Assembly (NCBI GenBank): GCA_905250025.1 | Contig: CAJNOJ010000100.1 | Coordinates: 216,520-280,519, forward strand | Reading direction: 5' to 3' | Source: Adineta ricciae | Lineage: Eukaryota > Rotifera > Eurotatoria > Adinetida > Adinetidae | DNA length: 64,000 nucleotides | Shown: one piece after another, positions 1 to 11,634 of the stretch | How positions within the stretch are numbered: the stretch's first letter is position 1 | Layout: each line of letters begins with the position of its first letter | The notes under the pieces: generated by a model | Seen by the model: only the letters and a program-made list of their open reading frames with translations | Told to the model about the DNA's origin: nothing | The model's database searches: none | Position numbers and translations under genes: made by a program

Positions 1-565
1 AATCTTCATTGCTCATTGTCAGATCGATCTATGAAAAGAAAAATGATAAACGATGTCAACCAATTCAAAAGAAAACCTTTCGATCTTGTCCATTTTCAAC
101 TAGCCAAAGATATTTGTCTAAACCTTCAATTTCTCTTTGCAATAAGCGTTGACTTGTATCAGCAATATATTGTTGAAACTCTGGTTCAATCAAACATTTA
201 ACAGGTACAACTTCGAGAATATCTTCTGTTTTCTCATATCTCAATAACAGATCATCGAGATGTTTAATAATTGATTGATTGACAGGAGATTGTAATTGAT
301 AACAAACTAGAAATCGTTCAGATGATGATGGATCAAGTGTAAATGGACGAAGAATACATATTGATTTGAATGAACGATAGAGCAAATAGATTAAACCAGT
401 GGTAAAACGTGTTAATGTATCGGTTAATTTGCAAATAAAATGGCCATTTTCATGAATGTTGGTCAAAGCATTTCGACATGCTATTAGCATTTGACGTTTA
501 TTATATTGTTCCAGATAACGTCGATTAATCTTCTGATCCATTGGTAAAACTGAAAGATCAGAATA
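1..565 (-). pseudogene. CMTR1: CMTR1-like cap methyltransferase, C-terminal fragment (copy 1, runs off window start)
   Basis: The translated piece resembles the C-terminal half of the FtsJ-like methyltransferase domain of cap-specific mRNA 2'-O-methyltransferase 1, a nuclear enzyme acting on the first transcribed nucleotide of capped mRNA. Visible marks are GHFICK (the strand holding a catalytic Lys in this family), GLIYLLYRSF and SSERFLVC. The large exon ends at 77. A 48-bp intron follows, and the next exon runs off the window at 1; in the second copy that exon encodes a WW domain. Everything N-terminal of this point, including the SAM-binding half, is absent: the similarity starts near 565, the first ATG is at 541, and a divergent gene begins at 818. 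It is therefore a truncated copy, probably not an active enzyme. It duplicates 6513-7474. Confidence 0.6.
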
Positions 566-817
566 AACAAGATGAGTTTTCGAATAAATCAAGTAGAATA
601 CAATGACATCTTGGATATTCTTTTGTCATTGTCATTATTGTTGGGAAACAAGAATAACACTCCGTAGTGAAGGATTATATGCATCACATACGTTCAATAT
701 TCGAGAAGTGAATCGCATAAATTTAGTTCTCTTCTTTTTTTTTTCATTCTTCTAGTGAATTTGCACTTAAAATGAAATCGTATTATATAACTTGTCACAT
801 GACTGGCGAAATTAACC

Positions 818-1653
818 ATGGAGGACGATCAAGTAAGATAAGAAAACGATAGACAAAATAAAATGGTGATATTTTTCGTTTTTCGTAGAGCATCAATAAA
901 ACTGATGACTATGATGTTGTAAAGATGGATAATATTTTGGATGGCAACGATCCTGGTTATGGTCTTATGCATGTTGACGATGATGAGAATTCAGCACCCA
1001 GGTCAACAAATCCGACGTTGGATCCGATGAGAACCGATAGGATTCCTGGCGACGGAATTGCATCGGATTGCGACTGGAAAAATCCAGTCATTTGTTGCAA
1101 ATTTTATGAGCGTTATTTTTAGCTAGGTTCTATGATGACCCTTAGAAAATCCATGTTTCGGATCCGACGCAATCCTACATGGGATCCGAGTATGGGATTT
1201 GTCCACCTGGGCAGAGGTACGATTGATTCATAATTCATAAGTAAATGATGCAAAAGCAAAATCTTATTTGCTTTAGGGCATTCTTCGGCAAATAACAGAT
1301 ATGAATACCGATGTACGTATATGTACCGATATGACAAAATAGTTGATTTTCTTTTTGTCAAAGGTTGATCGCTTGCAAGGAGAACAGCAGAGCATATCTA
1401 GTGGAATTAAAACAAAAGAAAAACAACTCAAATCAATTTCAAATAAGCAGGATAATCAGGCTAAAAAAATACAAAAGGAAATTGATGATTTAATAGCGAG
1501 AGACAGTTCTTTGGATGTGAATTTGACATTTTGGAAACAAGAAATGATGGTGGTATTAATAAGGTTGATTATATTTTTGATTTTTAGAGAAAAAGAAGAA
1601 AAGTTTATTGGAAAAAGAATAAAATCCTTCAAATCAAATTATCTGATTCAACG
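818..1653 (+). pseudogene. small acidic coiled-coil gene, copy 1, interrupted by a MITE
   Basis: This is the counterpart of the intact-looking gene at 7727-8713, with the same order: short first exon starting at 818, intron, acidic exon, short exon, coiled-coil exon, last exon. The acidic exon has lost 90 bp relative to copy 2 and is split by a 215-bp inverted-repeat element at 997-1211. The downstream coiled-coil exon (from about 1363, reading DRLQGEQQSISSG) keeps an open frame. With the element in its coding exon the copy is probably non-functional unless the element is spliced out. Confidence 0.55.
997..1211. mobile_element. MITE with CCCAGGTC terminal inverted repeats, inserted in a coding exon
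   Basis: This 215-bp non-coding element begins CCCAGGTCAACAAATCCGA and ends with a near inverted copy (GGATTTGTCCACCTGGG). It is flanked by CA on both sides, and the homologous site in copy 2 (around 7993) has the sequence without the element and a single CA. The interior is rich in GGATCC/GGATCCGA half-palindromes. A related copy in opposite orientation lies at 8112-8396, and a minimal form at 63197-63247. A two-base duplication suits a Tc1/mariner-type transposase acting in trans; that superfamily call is inference. Confidence 0.75.
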
Positions 1654-2185
1654 ATGACGAAAATATTAATCATTCTTAGATGAAATTATAACAATACAGA
1701 AAAGATTGGATGGATTTTCGTTAGCTTTTTCTTTTCTTATATTTGATTAAACTTTCAATAAACTGGTCTCAGCATTATCTGAACGACTGTCATTTATTCT
1801 ATTTTGTGATCAATAGATTAGTCTCTACTTAGGGACTAATACATATTTATGCTTCGTCCAGATCACAGCATACTGGCTTTTATTTAACGACTATTCCATC
1901 TAGAAAACGCATTTGGATGAGAAACTAATTGCCAGACTCAAAATATTATTGAGAAAATTAATGTCAATTATAATCTCAAATTCATTTACCAGAAACTTGT
2001 TTTCCTGTAGACGAGTTGCATGATTAGTTTTATTTTAATTTCATACAAAGAAGACAAATATATGCGTGAGAAAAATCAATTTTTCCTCGGAAATCTTTCA
2101 TAGCTTTGTTTCGAAGCTTTTTATCCACGATTTCTCCAAAAACCAACGAAGACTTTCTTTTGCTAATTGAGATGGTTTTGGAGAA

Positions 2186-3146
2186 TGTCTTACACGGTTC
2201 TCGTATAGACCGAGAGAAAGTTTGATATGAATTTCTCTCAAAATGATAGAAAATGTAAGCAAATTTTTCACCAGATCTTCTTCACCAACTTTCTCATACG
2301 ATAATCACTATTTCGGATAGTGATGATGTCTTTTTCATTCGTGTTGTAGTTGAAGATAATTTTGCTTCATCTTTTGATGGAAGTGTTAATGATAGATGCT
2401 CACCGATTGGAGATAATGTTGACTTTGTAAATATGAACGATACTCAAGGATTGTAATTCATTCGTAAGCAATAGGAAAGATGGCAGACTAATATTGAATG
2501 GCTTTCATATTCACGCTCAATCGTAATCTCAGTGTTTAGTATTATTCTTTTCATTTTAACTATATTGTTTCAATAGTAAGTATTCAAAAGAGCTACCCAA
2601 AAGCGTTAGAATCTACAAGGAAAAAAATGTGGAAGTTTTTGCTCGCTATAAGGTTCTGAGTACCAGAATCGTCTCTATAAAATAAGTAACAGTCAAAGGA
2701 ATTATCTCAGTTTGTGATTACCTAAACTAAGAAAGACATCGCAAAAGTTAGTTCTAAAGAGTAACATACGTATGCTTAACTTTGCACACCAAATTAAATT
2801 AGTATCTATCAAAATGGTACCATACTATTAATAACATTGTAAGAACTAATTTTAACCAGAAGTCCGTATCGGAAATTTAATTAAATAATAGCATTTACGA
2901 GACCATAAACTTACTTGAAGTAAATTATGTATTCCAAACAACTATACACGTAAAATTTATCTTGAAAATATTTATATCCGATCTAATCGCCCAGCCATGC
3001 TCTTCTCTACTCCCTAGGTATTAGTAGAAAGAATAATGTTCTTCTGCAGTGATTGCTGATTATGTTTAATCTACGCATTAAATGTCATTTTTCTACGAGA
3101 CGAATCTCTTTAGCTATTTCACTTTATTCAATAGATCAAAATACAA
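2186..3146. other. intergenic region with a possible exon remnant
   Basis: There is no complete gene. A short open stretch at about 2320-2456 on the plus strand reads SDDVFFIRVVVEDNFASS and ends in a stop; an AG precedes it, so it may be an orphan last exon of a lost gene. The rest is AT-rich with many stops in all frames. Confidence 0.3.
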
Positions 3147-5213
3147 TTAGATACGCAAGAGAGGAAAATAAGTATAGAAACCTTTAGAATGAACCAATGG
3201 TATGAACATAATTAGTCGCTCGATATTGATACAATTACGCCGTGTATCTTCTCTCATAAAATCTTCTGTTACATTTCTTAAATCGTTAAAAACAACTGTT
3301 AATTTAGATAGATATGGTGCATATGTCTTTCTTTCATTAAGAAATTGTTCAACATAACACCCACTTGCACATAATAAGTCAAGTGATTGAAGACGAGGAT
3401 ATTCAGCGATTTCGTACAGTTGATTATTGCCAGTTGAAAACATATCAAGATCGGCTAACGATTGTAGCGTATAATTTAGAAAACGAAAATTCTTTAGTAA
3501 TGGAAAAGCTCGACCAACACGAACGAAGAAGTCATGATTCAATGGAATCACATCGTTTACCGACAAATATTCAACATTACAGAATATTATATTTGGAAAT
3601 ATACTTCCAATATCTTCTAACTGATCAAACAGAAATGGAACAGTGAAAATGCAGCACGTAGTTGTTGTAAGACCAATTTTGTTGACGATGCTAACTACGT
3701 GTTGTTGTCCATTATCTGTAAATGTTCTTTGAATATCTTCGCTTGATATATGTGCTAGATTACCGGTCCTGTTATAAGTGCGAATATAAAAAGTGAATGA
3801 CTGAAGTTCTGGCATATTAGCAAGTATTTCATCTTGAATATGAGCTCCATCAATAAATGTGCTTCGATGTAAAGGAAGATATAATGTCAATTTTTCCAGT
3901 AATGACATACGACGAAGGAGTGGAAGGATTTTATCATCGTAAGAGCAAGTTGGAAGAAAAGTTTGTAATGAGAAACATTTCAAATTAGGTAAATCATCCT
4001 AGAAAATCAAAAGATATATATTGATAAGTTGTTAGTTTTATGTTCTTTGAACTTTCCTTGGAAATATCTAACTTATGCGTATGTGTTATCGGAAGAAATT
4101 ATGTTCTCAAAAGATTATTTTATTTCCTATTTATCAGTTAAGAGGATTAATAATAATAGTATCACGTCTTGTCAGAGTTGATAGTAATGGTATAACCAGA
4201 AGCTGTCTAAGGAGAATGTCCGTCACCACAACAGGCTCTTAATTGTATGGAAATAGATTTCTATCTGTGTAGAATTTACTTTATTTTTACTCTTTAAAAG
4301 AGTTGCCTGTACATCTCAGTGACCTCGGTTCTTGCTACGTCCTGCATGATAGTGGACCATTTCCACTAGCTTTTGTCAAAACCTACCGTATTATGAATGA
4401 TTGTTGAAGAATCATTTATAGCGGCAATCTCAACAATCAGTACTTCTAATTGCATAAGTCGACCGTCAAGCAGGTAAAGACAATCATCCAAATTAAGAAC
4501 ATTAATACATAAATAAGTCAGATTAGCAGCCGCGAAAGCAGTTGATGGTAAAGAGCAGATTGATAACACCGAGTACAATAAGTAGGATGTTTTACATATG
4601 CTTAGTTGTCTTAAATTCTTGAAGAAATGTAAAATGGGTTCATAGATGTTTTTGGTATAAGTTTTTGATGAACCTGTCTTTCTCATATTGTCATTGTTTA
4701 CTAAAATTAGGCTTCTAATTTGATTTTGAAAGATATACCGAAGTGGCGAGCTATCTGCAAATGTTAATGGAAGATTTCTAGTTGATAGTATTCAATACCA
4801 TTCTTTTCTTTACCTGAAAAATGCGCTGAAACCATTTCTTTTTTAAAATCGAAAATTTTCAGCTTAGTCAGGTTTGGATAATCAGCAGCCATTAAAATTC
4901 GTTCCAAAAATACTGATTTAACAACGAAATATGTGACATTCACAGAAATTCTTGGTAATATATTCGTACAAATTTGATTGAGTTGGAGTTGATTCATTAA
5001 CGTAGTATTATCAATCGATACAAAATCGAGAATCTGAGCAAAGATTTTTTCTTGTGCCAAAATGTTTAATCGTCGACTATTAATATTTAATAATGTGTAA
5101 AGAACATGAACATTGTTCAATTTTCTTAGAATCATAAGTAAAATTTCATCAGGTAAATCTAAAAGTTCTATACTCGATTGATTCATATTTTCATTCGGAT
5201 TGCCACTCTGCAT
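3147..5213 (-). CDS. F-box protein (LRR-like C-terminal region), three exons
   Basis: Exons are 5213-4814, 4754-4387 and 3998-3147, joined by a 59-bp and a 388-bp intron with good GT/AG sites and a continuous frame, giving about 539 residues. Residues 15-60 form an F-box (IELLDLPDEILLMILRKLNN...), the Skp1-binding module of SCF ubiquitin ligases. The remainder has repeated leucine-rich stretches such as LPNLKCFSL and YPRLQSLDLL, which resemble degenerate leucine-rich repeats that would bind a substrate. F-box genes of this design are multicopy in bdelloids. The substrate is unknown. It lies between the two copies of the segmental duplication and is itself single in the window. Confidence 0.8.
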
Positions 5214-6430
5214 GAAGAAGCTACTTGTACATTTATATATTCATTGTATGATTGAAACCGTTCTCATTATTTCGAAACACGATGGATAAATTCATTGAAC
5301 AACATTGTCGATGTACCGTCCGTCTGAACAACGGCCATTGACTATTATTCTCTCTCTCAGACGAATAGACAGATAATGATAGCAAGAAAATATGTCGCAA
5401 CAAAAATAGTGGAGGTATTTCAATGCAGAATATTAGTGATAGTTGCTGTAAATGGCGATTGAATTATAGATAACATCTAATGTCTTACAACAATTCATGG
5501 AAGTGATCAAGAACATTATTTGCTCATCCATGATGATATCAATGAGTTAAATAAAGAATTTTTGAAACCATAAAAACCTACATACCTATTATTCTCATTT
5601 AATTGATCTGAAACTTGTTTATGCTCTTCGATAGTATTTTCTATTCATTGTCGAGCCCTGCCCTCTAAACTTTTTCAAATATTTATTCGTTCAGCTGTAA
5701 AGACAGAGTGCGATGGATCCTCGTCATCATAAATATCCCACAGAAAGACTTAAGCTTGGGTTGATCTCAATAAATACGATCGGTAATTCCGGTAGAGCAA
5801 AAGGACAGAGATTCTAGATACTGTTTGCTGATGAAAGTGATTCAATATTCCTTCTCATTTGATATTATTAAGTAATTTATTTATTAGAGTTGCGTGTGCT
5901 TAGAATAATAAAACAAGTAGAAATGGATGTCATAAACATATTTCATTTTCCAACTATTTTTTATGCCCTTAGAGAAATATAAAATGCTGTCCGTCAAAAT
6001 GCAATTATTGGTATTTTAATGTTGTTTTTATTATCGTAATGTATTTCAATGAGAATCACGAGAACATACCATGGCAAAATAACATTTGAGTAGAGACTCA
6101 ATGTTGTTGTATTTGACTCAATTACGCACACTGATATGTGAGATGTTTACAGAAATCAAATGGTTTCGGTTTCCTATGTTTGTTTCTGCAGAATTCAAAT
6201 CCTGAAAACTTTCAAATTTGACTATAACTGAAACAGTCAGAGTTTTGATTTCGTACATAGTCATTGTTATTATAATACTCTATGTCATAGATCTCATACA
6301 ACAGGTATCTCAATTATACTAAATACGTAAGAATAGGATCAGTTACATATAGAATATTCAATTCTCTTTAATTTCATTAAAACTAGACGCGTTTTTGAAT
6401 GATGAAACAATTCTCTCAAATGACATTTAT
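5214..6430. other. intergenic region
   Basis: This AT-rich stretch separates the F-box gene start from the 3' end of the second CMTR1-like fragment. I see no open frame with coding character and no repeat shared with the rest of the window. It should contain the F-box promoter, but no clear TATA motif stands out. Confidence 0.4.
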
Positions 6431-6512
6431 TCATTATTCGAGCAATTTATTTAAGATTAGTAAAAGATAGAGTAGAATTAAGTAAAAGATTCTTTTAAAA
6501 ATATTTATCATT

Positions 6513-7474
6513 TCAATTTGGTGGTTCCCAACGCGATTCTTTCGTTTGTGTATTAAAATAATAAAATTGTTCTCCTCGTTTACTCCATTGTTTGATCCAA
6601 CCAAATGGTAATTCAATGCCTGAATCAGGTTCATCAGATGATGCGGGGCGACGACGTTCAACAGTCACACAATCATGCGCTTCATTCAAATCTTCATTGC
6701 TCATTGTCAGATCGATCTATGAAAAGAAAAATGATAAACGATGTCAACCAATTCAAAAGAAAACCTTTTGATCTTGTCCATTTTCAACTAGCCAAAGATA
6801 TTTGTCTAAACCTTCAATTTCTCTTTGCAATAAGCGTTGACTTGTATCAGCAATATATTGTTGAAACTCTGGTTCAATCAAACATTTAACAGGTACAACT
6901 TCGAGAATATCTTCTGTTTTCTCATATCTCAATAACAGATCATCGAGATGTTTAATAATTGATTGATTGACAGGAGATTGTAATTGATAACAAACTAGAA
7001 ATCGTTCAGATGATGATGGATCAAGTGTAAATGGACGAAGAATACATATTGATTTGAATGAACGATAGAGCAAATAGATTAAACCAGTGGTAAAACGTGT
7101 TAATGTATCGGTTAATTTGCAAATAAAATGGCCATTTTCATGAATGTTTGTCAAAGCATTTCGACATGCTATTAGCATTTGACGTTTATTATATTGTTCA
7201 AGATAACGTCGATTAATCTTCTGATCCATTGGTAAAATTGAAAGATCAGAANATGGACGAAGAATACATATTGATTTGAATGAACGATAGAGCAAATAGA
7301 TTAAACCAGTGGTAAAACGTGTTAATGTATCGGTTAATTTGCAAATAAAATGGCCATTTTCATGAATGTTTGTCAAAGCATTTCGACATGCTATTAGCAT
7401 TTGACGTTTATTATATTGTTCAAGATAACGTCGATTAATCTTCTGATCCATTGGTAAAATTGAAAGATCAGAAC
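6513..7474 (-). pseudogene. CMTR1: CMTR1-like C-terminal fragment with WW domain (copy 2)
   Basis: The first exon (to 6765) holds the methyltransferase C-terminal half, with GHFICK, GLIYLLYRSF and SSERFLVC. After a 48-bp intron the second exon ends at 6513 with LPFGWIKQWSKRGEQFYYFN...WEPP, a clear WW domain, as at the C-terminus of animal CMTR1, where it binds the RNA polymerase II tail. The frame across the splice is continuous. The SAM-binding N-terminal half is missing: the divergent gene starts at 7727, so there is no room for it. Part of the exon (7031-7251) is repeated in tandem at 7253-7473 across the ambiguous base 7252, duplicating about 74 residues. It is a truncated copy, or else the C-terminal end of a misassembled gene. 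Confidence 0.65.
7031..7473. repeat. 221-bp tandem repeat joined by an ambiguous base
   Basis: Bases 7031-7251 recur nearly exactly at 7253-7473, separated by the single N at 7252. The repeated stretch is inside the CMTR1-like exon and is single in copy 1. The N at the join suggests a wrongly closed assembly gap rather than a biological duplication. Confidence 0.8.
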
Positions 7475-7726
7475 AAAGAAGATAAACGTTCGAATAAATC
7501 AAGTAGAATATAATGACATCTTGGATATTCTTTTGTCGTTGTCATTATTGTTGCCAAACAAGAATAACACTCCGTAGTGAAGGATTATATACATCACATA
7601 CGTTCGATATTCGACAAGCGAATCGGATAAATTCCTTTCTCTTGTTTTTTTTCCATTCTTCTAGTGAATTTTCACTTAAAATGAAATCGTATTATATAAC
7701 TGGTCACATTACTGGTGAAATTAACC

Positions 7727-8713
7727 ATGGATGACGATCAAGTAAGATAACAAAACAATAGACAAAATAAAATGGTGATCTTTTTCGTTTTTCGTAGAGC
7801 ATCAATAAAACTGATGATTATGGTGTTGTAAGGATGGATAATGTTTTGGATGACAACGGTCCTGGTTATGATCTTATGCATGTTAACGATGGTGACAATG
7901 GGAGAGGTGGTAATCTGCCTAAAATTGATCGTGATCATCATGAAGTTGATGTTGACAACAACTATGATGGTTTTGACGATGATGAGAATTCAGCAGAGGT
8001 ACGATTGATTCATAAAGTAAATGATACAAAATCTTATTTGCTTTAGGACATTCTTCGGCAAATAACAGATATGAATACCGAAGTACGTATATGTACCGAT
8101 GTGATAAAATACCCAGGTCGAACAATCCCATACTTGGATTCCATCGGATCCAATATAGAATTTTATCAAATACTACAGGAATTCGACGGATCCAATGAAA
8201 TCCTGGTAACGAAATCGCATTGGATCCCGACGGTCTCGGATCCGAAACATGAATTTTCTAAGGGTCATCATAGAATATAGCTAGAAAGATCGCTCATAAA
8301 ATTTGCAACAACCGACAGGATTTTTCTAGTCGGATTCCAATGCAATTCCGTTTCCAGGAATCCGATAGGATCCAGCATCGGATTTGTTGACCTGAGTAGT
8401 TGACTTTCTTTTTGTCAAAGGTTCATCGCTTGCAAGAGAAACAGCAGAGCATATCTAGCGGAATTAAAACAAAAGAAAAACAACTCAAACCAATTTCAAA
8501 TAAACAGGATAATCAGGCTAAAGAAATACAAAAGGAAGTTGATGATTTGAAAGCGAGAGACAGTTCTTTGGATGTGAATTTGAAATTTTGGAAACAAGAA
8601 ATAGGTGAGAAATGATGGTGGTATTAATAATGTTGATTATATTTTTGACTTTAGAGATGAAGAAGAAAAGTTTATTGGAAAAAAAAGAAAATCTTTTAAA
8701 TCAAATTATCTGA
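7727..8713 (+). CDS. small acidic/coiled-coil protein (possible TAF7 C-terminal-like)
   Basis: Five exons keep one frame: 7727-7741, 7798-7998, 8047-8082, 8421-8604 and 8655-8713, giving about 164 residues. The N-terminal third is rich in Asp/Asn/Gly. From about residue 73 (DILRQITDMNTEVHRLQEKQ) to the end it is a Lys/Glu-rich coiled coil. The acidic-then-coiled-coil order, with QI..M at the helix start, is reminiscent of the C-terminal part of TFIID subunit TAF7, but the conserved TAFII55 N-terminal domain is absent, so this is only a suggestion. The third intron is enlarged by a MITE (8112-8396). It shares a bidirectional promoter of about 250 bp with the CMTR1-like fragment. Copy 1 of the duplication has the same gene in damaged form. 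Confidence 0.55.
8112..8396. mobile_element. MITE with CCCAGGTC terminal inverted repeats, inserted in an intron
   Basis: A 285-bp member of the same family as 997-1211, in opposite orientation: its GGATCCGAAACATG segment is the reverse complement of the one in copy 1. It begins CCCAGGTCG and ends GACCTGAG, and is flanked by TA on both sides. The empty site is seen in copy 1 at about 1338 (AAAATAGTTGA). It lies in the third intron of the coiled-coil gene, so that gene can still be spliced. Confidence 0.75.
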
Positions 8714-9284
8714 TTCAATGATGACGAAAATATTAATCATTCTTAGCTGAAATTAACAATATAGAAAAGATTGGATGGATTTTCGTTACCTTTTTCTTTT
8801 CTTATATTTTATAAAACTTTCAATAAACTGAGCTCAGCATTATCTGAATGACTATCATTTATTCTATTTTGTGATCACTAGATTAGTCTCTACTTAGGTA
8901 CTAATACACATTTATGCTTCGTCCAGATCACAGCATACTGGCTTTTATTTAACGACTATTCTATCTAGAAAACGCATTCGGATGAGAAACTAATTGCAAT
9001 TCAAAATTTAAACTAATCGCCAGACTCGAAATATCATTGAGAAAATTAATATCAATCGCAATCTCAAATTCAGTTACCGGAATCTTGTTTTCCTGTAGTA
9101 TACGTTAAACAAAGACGAGTTGCATGATTAGTTTTATTTTGATTTCATACAAAGAAAACAAATATGTATGTGAGAAAAATCAATTTTTTCCTCGGAAATC
9201 TTTCATAGCTTTGTTTCGAAGCTTTTTATCCACGATTTCTCCAAAAACCAACGAAGACTTTCTTTTGCGAATTGAGATGGTTTT

Positions 9285-9460
9285 GGAGCATGAGATGCCT
9301 AATTTGACTTATATTGTAAGTCGACCTCCGACAGGCTAGTATCAATTCGAATATACGTAGATATCTATATCACACTTATAACAAGTGAGTAGATAGGAAT
9401 AGAAATAGATTTAGTTTAACTTATACATATATACCCTCACACCCTCACCCAAATTCTTAA
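9285..9460. repeat. dispersed repeat fragment related to 44013-44163
   Basis: The order of blocks (GCATGAGATGCCTAATT, AGGCTAGTATCAATTC, GGAATAGAAATAGATTTAG, then CCCTCACACCCTCACCC) matches, with divergence, the right half of the MITE-like repeat at 43788-44163. It looks like a truncated copy placed right at the edge of the segmental duplication. Confidence 0.45.
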
Positions 9461-9855
9461 TGAATGGTCGTAGATATCTGTATGAAACAAACAGATAAGA
9501 TCTGTCCCGATTCGTCATATTTACCGAATTAATAATTGAAAAACATTTGTTTCTACAATTTAACTACCACTAAGAATTCATAAAAAAATCACAAAATCGA
9601 TCATAAAAAAACAAAACCAATACAGAAAGTAATTGAAGATAGATAAGGTGGTTAAGTTATCTTTATCTTCTTAAGTATAAATATGATTCTACCGAATGTA
9701 AAAATACCATTTTCGCGAATTGATAGTAGACATGTAGACAAGTGGAGATTTTCATAGTTGTTAAATTACCAATTTCAATCTTATTAACAAACGTTCCAAA
9801 CATTTAAGATTTTAAAGAATTTCGAACTCGGCAGTGATCGCCAAGTTGTAAAATA

Positions 9856-11317
9856 ATGAGAAAACGTATTGCTATTATTGGTGCTGGACCATGTGGATTA
9901 TTTCAATTAATTGCTTTAAAAAATGACGACTTAGATTTAATTTGTTTCGAACGGCAATCTGAATGGGGAGGAATGTGGCTCTATACCGAAGAGAGTAAAA
10001 CCAGTACATCTGAAGAACCAGTTCATACTAGCATGTACAAACAGTAAGTATTTTATTGAATTCTTTTATAAATAGTTCATCTTTTTTTCTTATAGACTTT
10101 GGTCAAATGGTCCAAAAGAATTGGTTGAATGTGTAGATTATACATTTGATGAACATTTTGGTCATTCTACTCCATCATATCAGCCACGTTCAGTTGTGTA
10201 TGATTATCTTGTTGGACGAGCGGAACGAAATGATATAAGAAAATATATTCGATTTCAAACAGCTGTTCGTCATGTGAATAATGAAGAAGGAAACAAATTT
10301 CGCGTAACTGTTGAGGATTTGAAAACAAAAACTCGTGAAGATTTGATATTTGATTATGTTATTGTTGCACCGGGTCGTTATGCAACACCAAATATTCCTC
10401 AATTTGAAGGAATGTCACAGTTTTCTGGTCATGTTCTTCATTCGAAATATTTTCATGACGCAAGTCAATTTGTCCATCAGCATGTTCTTATTATCGGTAG
10501 TAGCTATTCAGCTGAAGATATTGCTTTACAATTATATAAATTTGGTGCAAGCACTATAACAATTAGTTATCGAACAAAGCCTTTGGGATATAAATGGCCA
10601 GATGAAAGAATTAAAGAAGTCCCATTATTAATACGTTTCCAAGATCGTATTGCATATTTTCGAGATGGAACAAAAAGTGATCATGAAATCGATAGTGTTA
10701 TATTTTGTACAGGATATATACATGATTATCCATTTATGGCTGAACATCTTCGTCTTGATTGTCAAACGAAGGTTCTTTCTCCACCTAATTTATACAAAGG
10801 TATTATTTGGTCAAAACATCCTAATCTGGCCTATTTGGGAATGCAAAGTTTAGTCTTTCAATTTACAATGTTCGATATTCAAGCTTCATTTGTACGTGAC
10901 GTCATTCTTGGCCATGTGACGCTCCCGGATGTTGAAATAATGGATCAAGATATTGAACAATGGAAGGAAAAGGAGAAAAAATTAGAATATGGTAATGGTA
11001 AAAGTGAATTTTATTACCAAATCAATTATATGCAAGATTTACTAACACAATGTCATTCGCCACCTCAATTTGATATCAATCGAGTTATACTTGGTGTTGA
11101 AGAATTAGTAAAACATAAAATAGAAAATGTATTTACTTATCGAGATCACACATTTGCATCAATTGTCACAGGTAAAAAGGAATTTCATGGCAATATCCAT
11201 AAATCGTGGTTAAATAATTTTGCTGATGCGAAAGAAGAATTCTTTAGCACGATTACATTGGGAAATGATAATACAGTTGATGATGAAGAACCTGCCATCA
11301 AAGATGTTATTCAATAA
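9856..11317 (+). CDS. tmm-like: flavin monooxygenase, bacterial trimethylamine-monooxygenase type
   Basis: Two exons (9856-10043 and 10096-11317) joined by a 52-bp intron give 469 residues, close to the roughly 450 of the family. Residues 5-14 hold the FAD-binding GAGPCG loop. The FMO signature FxGxxxHxxxY appears as FSGHVLHSKY at about residue 172, and the NADPH loop as GSSYSAED. The stretches EPVHTSMYKQLWSNGPKE and FCTGY...P are much closer to bacterial trimethylamine monooxygenase (Tmm, which oxidises trimethylamine to its N-oxide with NADPH and O2) than to animal FMO1-5, as I recall those sequences. The product should be soluble, since no C-terminal membrane anchor is seen. It is probably a horizontally acquired gene that gained one intron. 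The substrate is inferred, not shown. Confidence 0.85.
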
Positions 11318-11634
11318 ATATCTATTTAAATAATGTAAATTTCTTCCTAAATTTGATTTTTTGACCATGTGTATACGGAATGGTATTCACCTTTATCGAC
11401 ATTTTTTTACACGAAAAGTTCTAACTTTTTACAATTATCAATAAAAAAATACTTCTGGAATATCATGGGAATGTTCCATAGTGCTAAGCTGATTTTTCAT
11501 TTGAAACTCTGTAAAAAGAGAAATCTTGAGGGTGCGGGGTGGGGGCTAGAATCCCAGAATTATTGAAAACTTGAAAGGTTGAAACTCTGAAATACCTGAA
11601 TATTTGAACAGGTATTTTTCTATGTAATCAAACT
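11318..11634. other. intergenic region
   Basis: This separates the monooxygenase stop from the decayed glycosyltransferase copy. It contains a short run of G (around 11530) and repeated TTGAAACTCTG-like words, and nothing gene-like. Confidence 0.4.

Larger units (their letters stand above)
1..2185. repeat. segmental duplication, copy 1
   Basis: This stretch is near-identical to 6689-9294. It carries the same minus-strand CMTR1-like exon, the same divergent coiled-coil gene and the same 3' flank. Similarity ends at about 2185, where the two flanks diverge. Copy 1 differs by a 90-bp in-frame loss in the acidic exon, a MITE at a different site and scattered substitutions, so the copies are not recent identical duplicates. 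Confidence 0.85.
6689..9294. repeat. segmental duplication, copy 2
   Basis: This is the partner of 1-2185 in direct orientation, about 6.7 kb downstream. It is longer because of the 221-bp internal tandem repeat at 7031-7473, a MITE at 8112-8396 and 90 bp of acidic exon that copy 1 lacks. Confidence 0.85.
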
